Origin: Flammeovirga sp. OC4
GTDB lineage: Bacteria > Bacteroidota > Bacteroidia > Cytophagales > Flammeovirgaceae
Reading direction: 5' to 3'
DNA: 64,000 nucleotides
Assembly (NCBI RefSeq): GCF_000812565.1
Contig: NZ_JTAM01000001.1
Location: forward strand, 1-64,000
Made by a program: the position numbers and the translations under genes. Each line of letters begins with the position of its first letter. The stretch's first letter is position 1. This document shows, piece after piece, positions 53,704-63,109 of the stretch. Below the pieces are notes generated by a model that saw only the letters and a list, made by a program, of their open reading frames with translations, was not told the DNA's origin and searched no databases.

Positions 53704-54645
53704 ATGAAAAACAGAATTTGTGAACTTTTTGATATTCAATATCCAATTATTTCAGGTGGAATGGTATGGTGTAGTGGCTGGAAATTAGCTTCTGCAGTGA
53801 GTAATGCAGGTGGCTTAGGATTAATTGGAGCAGGATCAATGCATCCTGAAACTTTTTTGGAGCACGTTCAACAATGTAAAAAAGCAACTGATAAACCTTA
53901 CGGTGTAAATATTCCTTTATTCTATCCTGAAGTGGATAAACTAATGGAAATTATTATTGACGAGAAAGTTCCTATTGTATTTACATCGGCAGGAAGCCCT
54001 AAAAAATATACAGCATTTTTAAAGTCACATGGCATCAAAGTAGTACAAGTTGTGTCATCACTGAAGTTTGCCTTGAAATCTCAGGATGCAGGCGTAGATG
54101 CGATTGTAGCAGAAGGATTTGAGGCAGGAGGTCACAACGGTAAAGAAGAAACGACAACACTTTGTTTGATTCCACCGATTGCTGAACAATTGGAAATACC
54201 TGTCATTGCCGCAGGTGGTATTGGCTCTGGAAAAGCAATGTTGGCTTGTTTTGCTTTAGGTGCTGAAGGTGTACAAGTAGGGTCTCGTTTTGCGATTACC
54301 AAAGAATCATCTGCTCATGATAACTTTAAAAATAAAGTAGTTGAAGTCGGTGAAGGTGAAACGGTCTTAACATTAAAAGACTTAACCGCTGTAAGATTAA
54401 TCAAAAATAAATTCTATGAGAGAGTTGCGGAAGCGGAAGCAAGAGGTGCCTCGAAAGAAGAGTTAGTCGAAATTCTTGGTAAAAGAAGATCTAAAAAAGG
54501 TATTTTTGAAGGAGATTTAGATGAAGGTGAAATTGAAATTGGACAAGTTTCCTCACAGATTGATTCTATTAAGTCAGCTGGTGAAGTGGTCTCTGAAATG
54601 ATGGAGGAATTTAATACAGCCAAAAATCAATTAATAAATGGGTAA
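53704..54645 (+). CDS. Nitronate monooxygenase / FMN-dependent oxidoreductase
   Basis: A 313-residue TIM-barrel flavoprotein of the 2-nitropropane dioxygenase (YrpB/FabK-like) family. It begins 'CELFDIQYPIISGGMVWCSGWKLASAVSNAGGLGLIGAGSM', with the FMN and phosphate motifs 'VDAIVAEGFEAGGHNGKEETTTLCLIPPIAEQLEIPVIAAGGIGSGKAMLACFALGAEGVQVGSRFA'. The His in 'AGGHNG' is the catalytic base of nitronate monooxygenases. Family members oxidise propionate 3-nitronate or act as enoyl reductases; the genuine substrate is uncertain. Monocistronic, with a palindrome at 53664 in front and a hairpin terminator behind. Confidence 0.9.
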   Translation: MKNRICELFDIQYPIISGGMVWCSGWKLASAVSNAGGLGLIGAGSMHPETFLEHVQQCKKATDKPYGVNIPLFYPEVDKLMEIIIDEKVPIVFTSAGSPKKYTAFLKSHGIKVVQVVSSLKFALKSQDAGVDAIVAEGFEAGGHNGKEETTTLCLIPPIAEQLEIPVIAAGGIGSGKAMLACFALGAEGVQVGSRFAITKESSAHDNFKNKVVEVGEGETVLTLKDLTAVRLIKNKFYERVAEAEARGASKEELVEILGKRRSKKGIFEGDLDEGEIEIGQVSSQIDSIKSAGEVVSEMMEEFNTAKNQLING

Positions 54646-54676
54646 TTAATCCATTTATGTTGTAAATTAATATTCT

Positions 54677-54712
54677 AAGCATGTTTTGAGTATTCTCTTG
54701 AAACATGCTTTT
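54677..54712 (+). terminator. Terminator after nitronate monooxygenase gene
   Basis: Stem AAGCATGTTT / AAACATGCTT followed by T residues, 30 bp past the stop. Confidence 0.7.
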
Positions 54713-54742
54713 AAGTATAACACAACACTGTTACTCATAAAT

Positions 54743-56248
54743 ATGAAACTTTTTACAGCTGAACAAATCAGAGCTTGGGATAAATACACTATTGAAAATG
54801 AGCCCATATCAAGCCTCGACCTTATGGAGCGAGCGGCCACAAAACTGACAGACTGGTATTTGGAAAACTGTAGTAACTTCAAGGACGTTACTCTCTTTTG
54901 TGGTGTGGGAAACAATGGTGGCGATGGTCTCGTGATGGCTCGATTGCTCAGTAACGAAGGTTTCAATGTCACTTGTTATATCGTCCATTTTTCTGATAAT
55001 CCTTCGAAAGATTTCAGTGAAAATTTAGAGCGATTACCTCAAAGAGTAGCATGCTATTCCATTAAAAATGAAGATGATGTACCGTCTTTGTCGAAGGACA
55101 CAGTAATTATTGATTGTATTTTTGGTTCTGGTTTATCAAGAGCACCAAAAGGAATCACTCAAAAAACAATTATCACAATAAATCAATCTAATTCGCCCGT
55201 CATATCTATTGATATTGCCTCAGGTTTATATGCGGATCACTACTCTAGCCACTTTCAAGGGATCATAGAAGCAGATATTACGCTCACTTTAGAAACACCT
55301 AAACTTTCCATGCTTTTTGTAGAAAATGCTAAAAATGTAGGTGAAATGATCGTAATTCCAATTCATCTTCATCAGGAATACATTAACGATACAAATTCTA
55401 ATCATTTCTTTTCTACGGATGATGTCATCAAACAAATTTATAAACCAAGAAATAAATTTGATCATAAGGGGAAATTTGGAAATACCCTGTTAGTCGGTGG
55501 TTCAAAAGGAATGATTGGTGCTATTCAATTAGCTACAAGAGCTGCATTAAGATCAGGTACTGGAAAAACCACTTCCCTAGTTCCATCTTGCGGTTATGAA
55601 ATTATGCAAGCTACCCTCCCGGAAGCAATGTGTATTGCAGACCCTTCAAAAAATCATATTGTTGCTTCTACGTTACTTAAAAATTTCACGGCTATAGGAA
55701 TTGGCCCCGGACTAGGTCAGCATGATCAAACGAGAATTGCTATTCGATCTATAATTGAAGACTTTGAAAAGCCAATTGTGCTAGACGCAGATGCATTAAA
55801 CCTTCTAGCTCAAAACGAAGAATGGTGGGATTTTATTCCTGAAAATTCTATTCTTACTCCTCACGTTGGTGAATTTGAAAGACTAACGGGAGTACATTAT
55901 GTTCAGTCTTTTGATCGAGTTGAAGCAGCACGTAAAATGGCAATACATCGTCAAATTATTATTGTTTTGAAAGGTGCTAATACTGCTGTTTGCCTTCCAA
56001 ATGGAGAAGTTCATTTTAATTCATCTGGCAACCCTGGATTAGCAAAAGGAGGAAGTGGAGATGCACTATTGGGGATCATTACGGGTTTACTCTCCCAACA
56101 ATATTCACCAAAAGAAGCGGCATTACTTGGCGTTTATTTACATGGTAAAGCTGCCGATATTGCGGTTCAAGATAAAGGTTATGAAAGTTTGATTACTTCA
56201 GATGTGATTGATTCCCTAGGAAAAGCATTCATCAGTTTATTAGAGTAA
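54743..56248 (+). CDS. nnr: Bifunctional NAD(P)HX epimerase/dehydratase
   Basis: Repairs hydrated NAD(P)H. The start at 54743 (MKLFTAEQIRAWDKYTIENEPISSLDLMERAA) is used; an upstream frame from 54686 starts inside the terminator. The 501-residue protein has an N-terminal YjeF epimerase domain (about 1-210, 'CGVGNNGGDGLVMARLL' and 'DTVIIDCIFGSGLSR') and a C-terminal ribokinase-like ADP-dependent dehydratase (about 225-500, 'KGKFGNTLLVGGSKGMIGAIQLATRAALRSGTGKTT', 'VLDADALNLLA', 'LTPHVGEFERLTG' and 'NPGLAKGGSGDALLGIITGLL'). Both halves are complete. A hairpin terminator follows at 56271. Confidence 0.95.
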   Translation: MKLFTAEQIRAWDKYTIENEPISSLDLMERAATKLTDWYLENCSNFKDVTLFCGVGNNGGDGLVMARLLSNEGFNVTCYIVHFSDNPSKDFSENLERLPQRVACYSIKNEDDVPSLSKDTVIIDCIFGSGLSRAPKGITQKTIITINQSNSPVISIDIASGLYADHYSSHFQGIIEADITLTLETPKLSMLFVENAKNVGEMIVIPIHLHQEYINDTNSNHFFSTDDVIKQIYKPRNKFDHKGKFGNTLLVGGSKGMIGAIQLATRAALRSGTGKTTSLVPSCGYEIMQATLPEAMCIADPSKNHIVASTLLKNFTAIGIGPGLGQHDQTRIAIRSIIEDFEKPIVLDADALNLLAQNEEWWDFIPENSILTPHVGEFERLTGVHYVQSFDRVEAARKMAIHRQIIIVLKGANTAVCLPNGEVHFNSSGNPGLAKGGSGDALLGIITGLLSQQYSPKEAALLGVYLHGKAADIAVQDKGYESLITSDVIDSLGKAFISLLE

Positions 56249-56270
56249 GCCATAAAAATAACTCGACATA

Positions 56271-56308
56271 AAAAAGCCACATTCTCAAAAAATGAAAATG
56301 TGGCTTTA
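56271..56308. terminator. Bidirectional terminator
   Basis: Stem AAAAGCCACATT / AATGTGGCTTT between the convergent nnr and LPP20-like genes. Confidence 0.8.
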
Positions 56309-56331
56309 TAATTTTTATAAATATATTTTGC

Positions 56332-56988
56332 TTAACGAATATCTAATAAACCATTGATTTCATCCTGATTCATATCCGCTTTACTTGCTAATTCTTTTCT
56401 CAAATCTTCTTTTACAATTCTTTCAGCCTCAGCAATTGGATATTTGATTGACATTGTGATATATGTCAAACCGTCTACCTTTTTTAACATTACAATTGGG
56501 GTTGTTCTACCTAAACGTGCTGAAACATTGTTTTGGTAAGCACCAATCACCTCAGTGACAGAAGCTGCATCAGACATCCCTTCTGAGTTCGCCACGTTTG
56601 ATTTAATTCTACCTACAATCTCAGATCCTATTTGTGAAGCAATATCAGTCAAACATAATTGCATAGCTGCTTGTTTTGCCGCAGCAAATGATTCTGCTTT
56701 TGACTCCTGAGTAGTTACAAAAAACTTAGGGTTACCCATATCATCAGTTGACAAACGTGCTAAATATGAATTTTCAATTTGCATATCCATCGGTAAGTCA
56801 CCAGGAATTTCAGAATATCCTTGTTTCCTAAGACCTTTTGCAGCTTTTCTAGCATCTTTAACTGCCTTGCCTTTTAATTCTTTAAGAGTAGCTTTTTTTT
56901 CTTTTTTGGTTTGGGCATGATTCTCATTTGCAATAAAAAACATTGAAGCTAAAACAAGTAAAAAACTTAAAGTGAATTTATTTCTCAT
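56332..56988 (-). CDS. Exported LPP20-like protein
   Basis: A 218-residue protein with a signal peptide (1-25, 'NHAQ'), a Lys/Ala-rich helical stretch (about 26-60) and an LPP20-like alpha/beta domain (about 75-190): 'SKAESFAAAKQAAMQLCLTDIASQIGSEIVGRIKSNVA', 'VIGAYQNNVSARLGRTTPIVMLKKVDGLTYITMSIKYPIAEAERIV'. The pattern A..A...a...ia..i.s.i.g followed by a strand-helix unit suits the LPP20 lipoprotein fold, but this version lacks a lipobox. It is divergent from the DUF4384-type gene at 57099, with which it shares a 110-bp promoter region. Function unknown. Confidence 0.7.
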   Translation of the reverse strand: MRNKFTLSFLLVLASMFFIANENHAQTKKEKKATLKELKGKAVKDARKAAKGLRKQGYSEIPGDLPMDMQIENSYLARLSTDDMGNPKFFVTTQESKAESFAAAKQAAMQLCLTDIASQIGSEIVGRIKSNVANSEGMSDAASVTEVIGAYQNNVSARLGRTTPIVMLKKVDGLTYITMSIKYPIAEAERIVKEDLRKELASKADMNQDEINGLLDIR

Positions 56989-57098
56989 AGTTTAATAAAT
57001 TAAAAAAGTAATTGTCAGTTACGAACTTAAATATATAAATAATATAATTTAAATTGACAGATCAAATTAAAAAGAACAACTAATACTAGTAAATTAAT

Positions 57099-57974
57099 AT
57101 GAAAAAGATTGTTTTCATTACCTTTTTTATTAGCCTAACAATGTACAGTTATGCCCAAAAAGCAAAAAAGATTAAAGGCAAAGTCACTGAACAATTGGAA
57201 GATACGCATACCGTTGGTGAATTTAAGGAGACGTTATTACGAAAAGCTCAAATTATGGCTTTGGCAGATGCATTCGGCACCAACCTCTCTTCTGCATCTG
57301 ATCTACGGTTAGGAAATACTGCCATGGAACTTCAATCTCTTAATACTGCTACCGTAAAAGGAGAATGGATTAAAACAGAGGATGTAGAATACACTTGGCA
57401 CCTTACCACTGAAAACGACAAACAAGTGATTTATTTAGAGTGCGAAGTAGAAGGTAAAGGCAGAGCGATTGATGCACCAGAATTGAATTTTAAGGCATCA
57501 ACTTTAAATTGTTCAGGGGCCAATTGCGAAACAACAATGTTTAAAGAAATGTCTCATTTTTATACTTACTTTCAATCTCCTAAAAGTGGGTTTGTGAGTA
57601 TTTATATGAGAGAAAACGACAAGGTATACCGATTATTTCCATATTCTACTATGCATGGAGATCATGCTAATCCTTATAAAGTAAAGGCAGATCAAGAGTA
57701 TATTTTCTTTGATCCTAAAAAAGCCGAAAGTTTTGAAGGAATCAGTAGCAGACAAGTCGATGAGTTGGTGCTTTCTACTATGGGGCCTAAAAGAATCTTT
57801 AATCGTTTATATGTTATTTATTGTCCCACTGAATACGATAAACCTATATTGAAAACAGAGGAAGGTGGAATCAAAACAATCTCACCTGAAGGTTTTCAAG
57901 AATGGCTTTCTTTACAAAAAACAAATAAGAAAGGGTTTCAGGAAAAAGTAATTTATTTTTCAATCGAACAATAA
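57099..57974 (+). CDS. Exported protein with DUF4384-like region
   Basis: A 291-residue protein with a signal peptide (1-20, 'YSYAQ'). The N-terminal half resembles the LPP20-type start seen in the divergent gene ('FKETLLRKAQIMALADAFGTNLSSASDLRLGN'), and the second half contains 'SHFYTYFQSPKSGFVSIYMRENDKVYRLFPYSTM...YKVKADQEYIFF', the hallmark strand pattern of DUF4384 ('g.v.iy......v..LfPn'). DUF4384 also occurs at the end of the caspase-like protein at 19408. These proteins are probably part of one envelope system, which is inference. An inverted-repeat element lies 6 bp after its stop. Confidence 0.72.
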   Translation: MKKIVFITFFISLTMYSYAQKAKKIKGKVTEQLEDTHTVGEFKETLLRKAQIMALADAFGTNLSSASDLRLGNTAMELQSLNTATVKGEWIKTEDVEYTWHLTTENDKQVIYLECEVEGKGRAIDAPELNFKASTLNCSGANCETTMFKEMSHFYTYFQSPKSGFVSIYMRENDKVYRLFPYSTMHGDHANPYKVKADQEYIFFDPKKAESFEGISSRQVDELVLSTMGPKRIFNRLYVIYCPTEYDKPILKTEEGGIKTISPEGFQEWLSLQKTNKKGFQEKVIYFSIEQ

Positions 57975-57980
57975 ATTAAA

Positions 57981-58136
57981 CAGTTGTACAATTAAAATCG
58001 GAAGTTTTGAATTTTCTTTTTTAGCCTTCTCTACGTTAGAATATCATCACGTAGCTTCGGCTATGCTCTTCTATTCTGCCTTGATTAGACTGAAAAAATA
58101 ATAATCCAACTTCTACCAATTTCAAATGTGCAACTG
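57981..58136. repeat. Inverted-repeat element (156 bp)
   Basis: The ends CAGTTGtACAaTTaAAATcGG and its imperfect complement CCAATTTCAAATGTGCAACTG pair over about 33 bp. The interior has no reading frame. An 18-bp piece of the left end recurs at 14887-14904. A MITE or structured RNA is likely. Confidence 0.6.
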
Positions 58137-58148
58137 CTTATAGACAAG

Positions 58149-58190
58149 AAAAAACAGACAATCTTAATCAATTCGATTGTCTGTTTTTTT
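58149..58190. terminator. Bidirectional terminator, DUF4384/pirin genes
   Basis: Stem AAAACAGACAATC / GATTGTCTGTTTT with A and T runs. Confidence 0.85.
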
Positions 58191-58217
58191 ATAAGTACTA
58201 AGCCAAAAAGGTATTCT

Positions 58218-59234
58218 TTACTTCTCCTCTAATGCACCATCTGCATGCAAAGCAAAACGCCCTTTACTTTTATCATGAACCATCTCTTTTTTATCCCAAG
58301 GCCAACCTCCAAATTCAGTTCTTTGGTAATCCGCAAAAGCTTCTTGTAATTCTTCTTTTGTATTCATTACAAATGGACCGTGTTGTGCTACAGGTTCATT
58401 GATAGGTATTCCCTGTAATAGAAGAACATACGTATCCGTATCACCTGCCTTTACTGATATACTCTCTGTTGGATTAATATGAAAGAGACTATTTTTATCA
58501 ACGGTTTTATCTTCCACTTCAATAGAATTACCTCTATAAAAATAAATAACTCTATTGACCTCGGCTGAATCTTTAGGAATATTCCAAACTGCATTAGGAG
58601 AAAGCTTTACTCTCCAAATCGCTACTTTATTTGATGCTTCTGAAGCCCAAGAGTCAGGCGTTGGAGACAATGGTTGTTGTTTTAAATAATCTCCAGCAAT
58701 CACTTTAACGTTAATTTCATTTCCTTCTTCATCTTTTTCATTGACGATTGGAATGTCTTCATGCCAAAGCATTTTATAACTCGGTAACGCCATTTTATCC
58801 TTTTTAGGAAGGTTCAACCAAATTTGAAATAACTCTAATGGATTCTCCTCCTCAGTATTCAATAAAGGAAACATTTCAGAATGCTGTACACCTGCTCCTG
58901 CAGTCATCCATTGTACATCACCTTCTCCAAATCTACCTGCTGAACCTAATGAATCAGAATGATCTGCTAACCCTTCCTCCACTATCGTTACCGTTTCAAA
59001 ACCTCTGTGTGGATGATATGGAAAACCCGGAATCTTTCTTCCATGATACATACTAAAACCATCTTTCCCTGAAAAATCAGATCCAATATTTCTTCCTTCT
59101 AATGGTACAGAAATACTCATGTCTTCATTTCCTTTGGGATATATTTCTTTATGGTGTGCGGTAAATAAAAATGGATCTAACGTTGGCCATTGATTACCTA
59201 TTGATTGCACTGAATATATTTTTTGCTCTTTCAT
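58218..59234 (-). CDS. Pirin-family protein
   Basis: A 338-residue bicupin. Metal ligands of the N-terminal cupin appear in 'PGFPYHPHRGFETVTIVEEGLADHSDSLGSAGRFGEGDVQWMTAGAGVQHSEMFP' (HxH, H and E of the pirin site). The second cupin (about 190-300) has 'VAIWRVKLSPNAVWNIPKDSAEVNRVIYFYRGNSIEVED'. The C-terminus 'TEFGGWPWDKKEMVHDKSKGRFALH' is typical of the longer bacterial pirins with a WPW motif. Homologues act as quercetinases or redox-sensing regulators; activity here cannot be judged. Monocistronic and cytoplasmic. Confidence 0.92.
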   Translation of the reverse strand: MKEQKIYSVQSIGNQWPTLDPFLFTAHHKEIYPKGNEDMSISVPLEGRNIGSDFSGKDGFSMYHGRKIPGFPYHPHRGFETVTIVEEGLADHSDSLGSAGRFGEGDVQWMTAGAGVQHSEMFPLLNTEEENPLELFQIWLNLPKKDKMALPSYKMLWHEDIPIVNEKDEEGNEINVKVIAGDYLKQQPLSPTPDSWASEASNKVAIWRVKLSPNAVWNIPKDSAEVNRVIYFYRGNSIEVEDKTVDKNSLFHINPTESISVKAGDTDTYVLLLQGIPINEPVAQHGPFVMNTKEELQEAFADYQRTEFGGWPWDKKEMVHDKSKGRFALHADGALEEK

Positions 59235-59325
59235 ATTTTTATATATTGTTTATACATTATTTGTTCAAACAAATTAAGTGAAAATATAATTAAATACCAA
59301 ATTGAAAAAGCGTAAAAAAAGAAAA

Positions 59326-59365
59326 CCTCCTTGATACTTCTTTCAAAAGAGAAAGTACAAGGAGG
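59326..59365 (-). terminator. Terminator after the K+ transporter gene
   Basis: Long imperfect stem CCTCCTTG-TACTT / AAGTA-CAAGGAGG; the minus strand then has a T-rich run. Confidence 0.75.
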
Positions 59366-59400
59366 CAAATTTATAATTTGATGATTTTGCAATTGATCCT

Positions 59401-61269
59401 TTACCCTACCATCACATGGGCTTCTGGATATTGGAACTTATTCGTTTGAACTGTTGAACTTAATGCTAAAGCCAGTGTCAGTGTTCCTACCCTTCCAATA
59501 TACATGGATAAAATAATGATCACTTTTCCAATCGAAGAGAGTTCACCGGTAATTCCCATACTTAAGCCTGCCGTACCAAAAGCTGAAATTTGCTCAAAGA
59601 CTAAAGGCAGAATATCTATATTAGGGTTATCGAGTTCTGTTATTGTCAAGACAAAAATAGCCACTAAATTATAAATGGCAGCGAACATAAAGATGGAATA
59701 AGACCTCTTTATATTATCATCACTGATCGTTCTTTTACGCACTACAATTCTTTCCTGACCTCTAATAATACCAATTGACGAAAGCAGTAATACATAAAAA
59801 GTACTACTCTTAATACCACCACCTGTTGAACCCGGTGCTGCACCAATAAACATTAAAAAGATCATCACTATAATCGTAGAAGGTTTCATACTTCCAAAAT
59901 CCATGGAGTTAAATCCAGCTGTCCTTGTAGTTACAGATTGGAAAAAGGAAGCCACTAATGATTCGAATAATGTTCTATCTTCTCTTAATTCATCAATTTC
60001 CAAAAAGAAAACGGCCACCATACCAATTAGTATCAGGATTACGGTAGAGTATAAGGATATCGATGTACCAATAGAATATTTCTTCCAAGGATTTCTAAAT
60101 CGATCAGCAATTTTCTTTGGTGAAAAAATCTCTTCAATTGTAGTAAAACCAAAACTTCCGAAGATGATAATAAAACCAATCACAATATGTAATCCATACA
60201 TGTGCCTTAGGTCTATGACCATTCCTGAAGCATTAAATTCTGTCGTTTCATCGGAGACGATATAGGTATTTAAACTATCTGGGAACAAACTAAAACCTGC
60301 ATTACAGAAGGCTGAAATAGAGTGAAAGATTGAATAGAATATTTTCTGAAAGAGGTTATTAAAGACAAGGTTACTATCCCATGAAAAGAATATAAAAATA
60401 GAACCTAACGCTTCAATCAATAAGGTCAAAAAGATAACTTTCCTCAAAAGGCCTGTTGCTGACGACAAATCCTCACTACTTAATACGTCTTGTATAATGG
60501 TTTTATGTTTTAAACTTACCCCTTTAGATAAGAATGTAGCAAAGAAAGTTGCAAAAGAAACGATACCAATACCTCCAAGCTGAGCGAGTAAAAGGATCAC
60601 AATTTTCCCTTTGAATGTAAAAAACTGACCTGTATCAACTACTGCCAATCCTGTTACGCAAGAAGCACTTACGGAAGTAAAAAGTGCATCTAGAAATGAC
60701 ATGCTTTCATCAACTCCTACTGAACATGCAGGAAGCATTAAACCAAACGTTCCTAACAAAATCAATAATATAAAACTGAAAATGAAAGTAGTAGAAGGTT
60801 TAATCTTAAATTCTGATAATGCGGATGAGCTTTTTGTGATCTCAATACAAATCAGAATGAATAAACAGAAAAACAGGTAATTAACGTATTGTAAAAACGG
60901 ATTTTCAATCCAGAAACTTTTTAGAAACTCTTCGACTAATCGTACACCAAAAAAATAGTGAAAAAGGCCATTGAAGGCGATATACAAAAGAAAAGTACCT
61001 TCTATGAAGGTTGACTTAAAAAACTTAAAACGATTGGTGGAAAAAATAATTCGTAGTAAGTAAGAAATACAGTATACAAAGACGATAACATCAAGAACAG
61101 ATAGTAATACTCTTATGTCATCCTCCGATAGATAAAACCCATAATTGTAAATCAGTATAACTACAGCAACAAATGTATTAATAACAGAAGCTATTCGTTC
61201 ATATTTAAAGACTGGTAGTTGATACTTAAGCAACCATTGATTTATGAAGTCATTTGTGTTTGAACCCAT
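59401..61269 (-). CDS. TrkH/KtrB-type potassium uptake membrane subunit
   Basis: A 622-residue protein with an extra N-terminal membrane block (about 25-160, four TM segments) before the TrkH core. Filter-type loops are visible: 'FTSVSASCVTGLAVVDTGQFFTFKGKI' (first), 'SISAFCNAGFSLFPDSL' (second), 'SVTTRTAGFNSMDFGSMKPSTIIVMIFLMFIGAAPGSTGGGIKSSTF' (third) and 'ISAFGTAGLSMGITGELS' (fourth). TM and loop order fits K+ or Na+/K+ channels driven by Trk/Ktr regulators. The TrkA/KtrA partner is not adjacent. The N-terminal extension resembles ion-channel-type TM helices in related Bacteroidota proteins. Substrate K+ is a family inference. Confidence 0.9.
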   Translation of the reverse strand: MGSNTNDFINQWLLKYQLPVFKYERIASVINTFVAVVILIYNYGFYLSEDDIRVLLSVLDVIVFVYCISYLLRIIFSTNRFKFFKSTFIEGTFLLYIAFNGLFHYFFGVRLVEEFLKSFWIENPFLQYVNYLFFCLFILICIEITKSSSALSEFKIKPSTTFIFSFILLILLGTFGLMLPACSVGVDESMSFLDALFTSVSASCVTGLAVVDTGQFFTFKGKIVILLLAQLGGIGIVSFATFFATFLSKGVSLKHKTIIQDVLSSEDLSSATGLLRKVIFLTLLIEALGSIFIFFSWDSNLVFNNLFQKIFYSIFHSISAFCNAGFSLFPDSLNTYIVSDETTEFNASGMVIDLRHMYGLHIVIGFIIIFGSFGFTTIEEIFSPKKIADRFRNPWKKYSIGTSISLYSTVILILIGMVAVFFLEIDELREDRTLFESLVASFFQSVTTRTAGFNSMDFGSMKPSTIIVMIFLMFIGAAPGSTGGGIKSSTFYVLLLSSIGIIRGQERIVVRKRTISDDNIKRSYSIFMFAAIYNLVAIFVLTITELDNPNIDILPLVFEQISAFGTAGLSMGITGELSSIGKVIIILSMYIGRVGTLTLALALSSTVQTNKFQYPEAHVMVG

Positions 61270-61340
61270 AGAAGATTAATAGTTATAAGGGTCAAATATA
61301 ATAACATTCATTCAATGTTAAATTGAAAAACAAAAAATTT

Positions 61341-61985
61341 CTATGGAATATCGATATACTTGTGTGTTTGTAACGACAAATACCACTCTGGATTGCTCTT
61401 TACAAACTCTACTAACAAAGGTGTGATTTTCTCTCTTTTCGACCATTCAGGTTGAATATAAAGTTTACAATCGTCTGATAATTTTTCAGATAACTCAACA
61501 GCCCATTTTAAATCGGCTTTGTTATAAACGACTACTTTAAATTCACTGGCTTTTTGATAAACTTCTTCGACAGGTTGCTTAAATTTTTTAGGAGATAAAG
61601 TGATATAATCCAATTCTCCACTTAACGGGTGAGCTCCTGAAGTTTCAATATTGATATGGAAGCCTTCTTCTTTCAATTTCTCAGTCAGTGGACCAAGATC
61701 ATGCATTAATGGTTCTCCTCCAGTGATGATGGCTAAACGTCCTGGGTATTTTTTTGCATTTTGAACAATTTCCTCTACTGCTAAAACGGGATGTTTGTCT
61801 TGTTCCCAAGATTCTTTAACATCACACCAAACACATCCAACATCACAACCTGCTAATCTGATAAAATAGGCTGCCTGCCCTGTATATGCTCCTTCTCCTT
61901 GAATCGTGTAAAATGCTTCCATAACGGGAAGCGAAAGGCCCAACTGCACGCGTTCCTTCGTAGTATATTCTAAATGCTTAACCAT
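61341..61985 (-). CDS. queE: 7-carboxy-7-deazaguanine synthase
   Basis: A 214-residue radical SAM enzyme making the pyrrolopyrimidine ring of queuosine and archaeosine-type bases. The cluster cysteines are C47, C51 and C54 in 'GCDVGCVWCDVKESW', the C-x3-C-x2-C spacing. 'MEAFYTIQGEGAYTGQAAYFIRLAG' precedes them, 'IITGGEPLMHD' is the SAM GGEP motif, and the C-terminal 'LYIQPEWSKREKITPLLVEFVKSNPEWYLSLQTHKYIDIP' closes the substrate site. Homologous queC/D/F genes are not in the window. Its start codon is 105 bp from the convergent end of folD, with the FolD terminator hairpin between. Confidence 0.94.
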   Translation of the reverse strand: MVKHLEYTTKERVQLGLSLPVMEAFYTIQGEGAYTGQAAYFIRLAGCDVGCVWCDVKESWEQDKHPVLAVEEIVQNAKKYPGRLAIITGGEPLMHDLGPLTEKLKEEGFHINIETSGAHPLSGELDYITLSPKKFKQPVEEVYQKASEFKVVVYNKADLKWAVELSEKLSDDCKLYIQPEWSKREKITPLLVEFVKSNPEWYLSLQTHKYIDIP

Positions 61986-62018
61986 TAAAAATCCTTTTTA
62001 TTTATGTGAGATTAAAAA

Positions 62019-62056
62019 GCCCTTCAAGGGGTGAGGGAACCCTTGAAGGACTCAGA
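62019..62056 (-). terminator. Terminator after folD
   Basis: Stem AGTCCTTCAAGGG / CCCTTGAAGGGCT on the minus strand, followed by T5. Confidence 0.8.
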
Positions 62057-62092
62057 TCGCAAATTTCGTAAAAAAATGCGATTTATTATAAC

Positions 62093-62983
62093 TTATATTG
62101 TTTCCTTAACAGATTTTCTTTTTACTGACTCTAAAGTATTCATCAGTAAAGAAACTACTGTCATTGGTCCAACTCCACCTGGAACTGGAGTAATCCAACT
62201 TGCTTTTTCGCTTACTTCATCAAATTTCACATCACCTTTCAATGAGAAACCTGATTTTTTTGAAGGGTCTTCAATTCTTGTAATACCAACATCGATTACA
62301 GTAGCTCCTTCTTTGACCATATCAGCAGTCACAAACTCTGCTCTTCCTAATGCTACGATCAAGATATCAGCCGATAGACACTCTTCTTTTAAGTTTTGTG
62401 TTCTACTATGTGTTAAAGTCACTGTACAGTTTCCTACTTTACTGTTACGAGACATTAGTAAACTCATTGGTGTACCTACAATATGAGAACGACCAACAAT
62501 CACACATTTCTTTCCTGAAGTTTCAATGTTGTATCTATCTAACAGTTGAACGATACCGTAAGGTGTTGCGGGAAGGAATGTTGGTAAACCTAACATCATT
62601 TTGCCTAGGTTTGCCGGGTGAAAACCATCCACATCTTTTTTAGGATCAATTGCCTCTGTTACTTTAGTCTCATCGATGTGTTTTGGTAATGGAAGTTGAA
62701 CAATAAATCCGTCAATATCATCATTATTGTTAAGGTCTTCGATGGCTTGAAGTAATTTCTCTTCTGTTATGTCGGCGTCGAATTTACATAATGTTGAATC
62801 AAATCCTACTTGCTCGCAAGATTTTACTTTATGATTCACATATGTTCTACTTGCACCGTCTTCACCAACTAAAATAGCGGCTAAATGTGGTTTCTTGCCT
62901 CCTGCGGCAGTCAGTTTTCTTACTTCCTCAGCAATTTCTTGCTTGATTGCATTTGAAGTCGCTTTTCCGTCAATTAGTTGCAT
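62093..62983 (-). CDS. folD: Methylenetetrahydrofolate dehydrogenase/cyclohydrolase
   Basis: The 296-residue bifunctional enzyme converts 5,10-methylene-THF to 10-formyl-THF. Features are '[35 protein letters not shown]' with the catalytic Lys-bearing YVxxK motif (YVNHK), '[43 protein letters not shown]', '[39 protein letters not shown]' for NADP binding, and '[18 protein letters not shown]'. It feeds purN (10149) and other folate-dependent reactions. Transcribed on its own, upstream of queE on the same strand but with an intervening terminator. Confidence 0.96.
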   Translation of the reverse strand: MQLIDGKATSNAIKQEIAEEVRKLTAAGGKKPHLAAILVGEDGASRTYVNHKVKSCEQVGFDSTLCKFDADITEEKLLQAIEDLNNNDDIDGFIVQLPLPKHIDETKVTEAIDPKKDVDGFHPANLGKMMLGLPTFLPATPYGIVQLLDRYNIETSGKKCVIVGRSHIVGTPMSLLMSRNSKVGNCTVTLTHSRTQNLKEECLSADILIVALGRAEFVTADMVKEGATVIDVGITRIEDPSKKSGFSLKGDVKFDEVSEKASWITPVPGGVGPMTVVSLLMNTLESVKRKSVKETI

Positions 62984-63109
62984 GGAATATTTGTGGTTAT
63001 CCTAAAAAATTTATCGAAGCACAAAAGTAATGACTTTCGTTTCTTTTTTCTAAAAAATGTATTTTTTTTTATTATGAACTTCATTTTTAGAATAACCACA
63101 GCGTTACAC

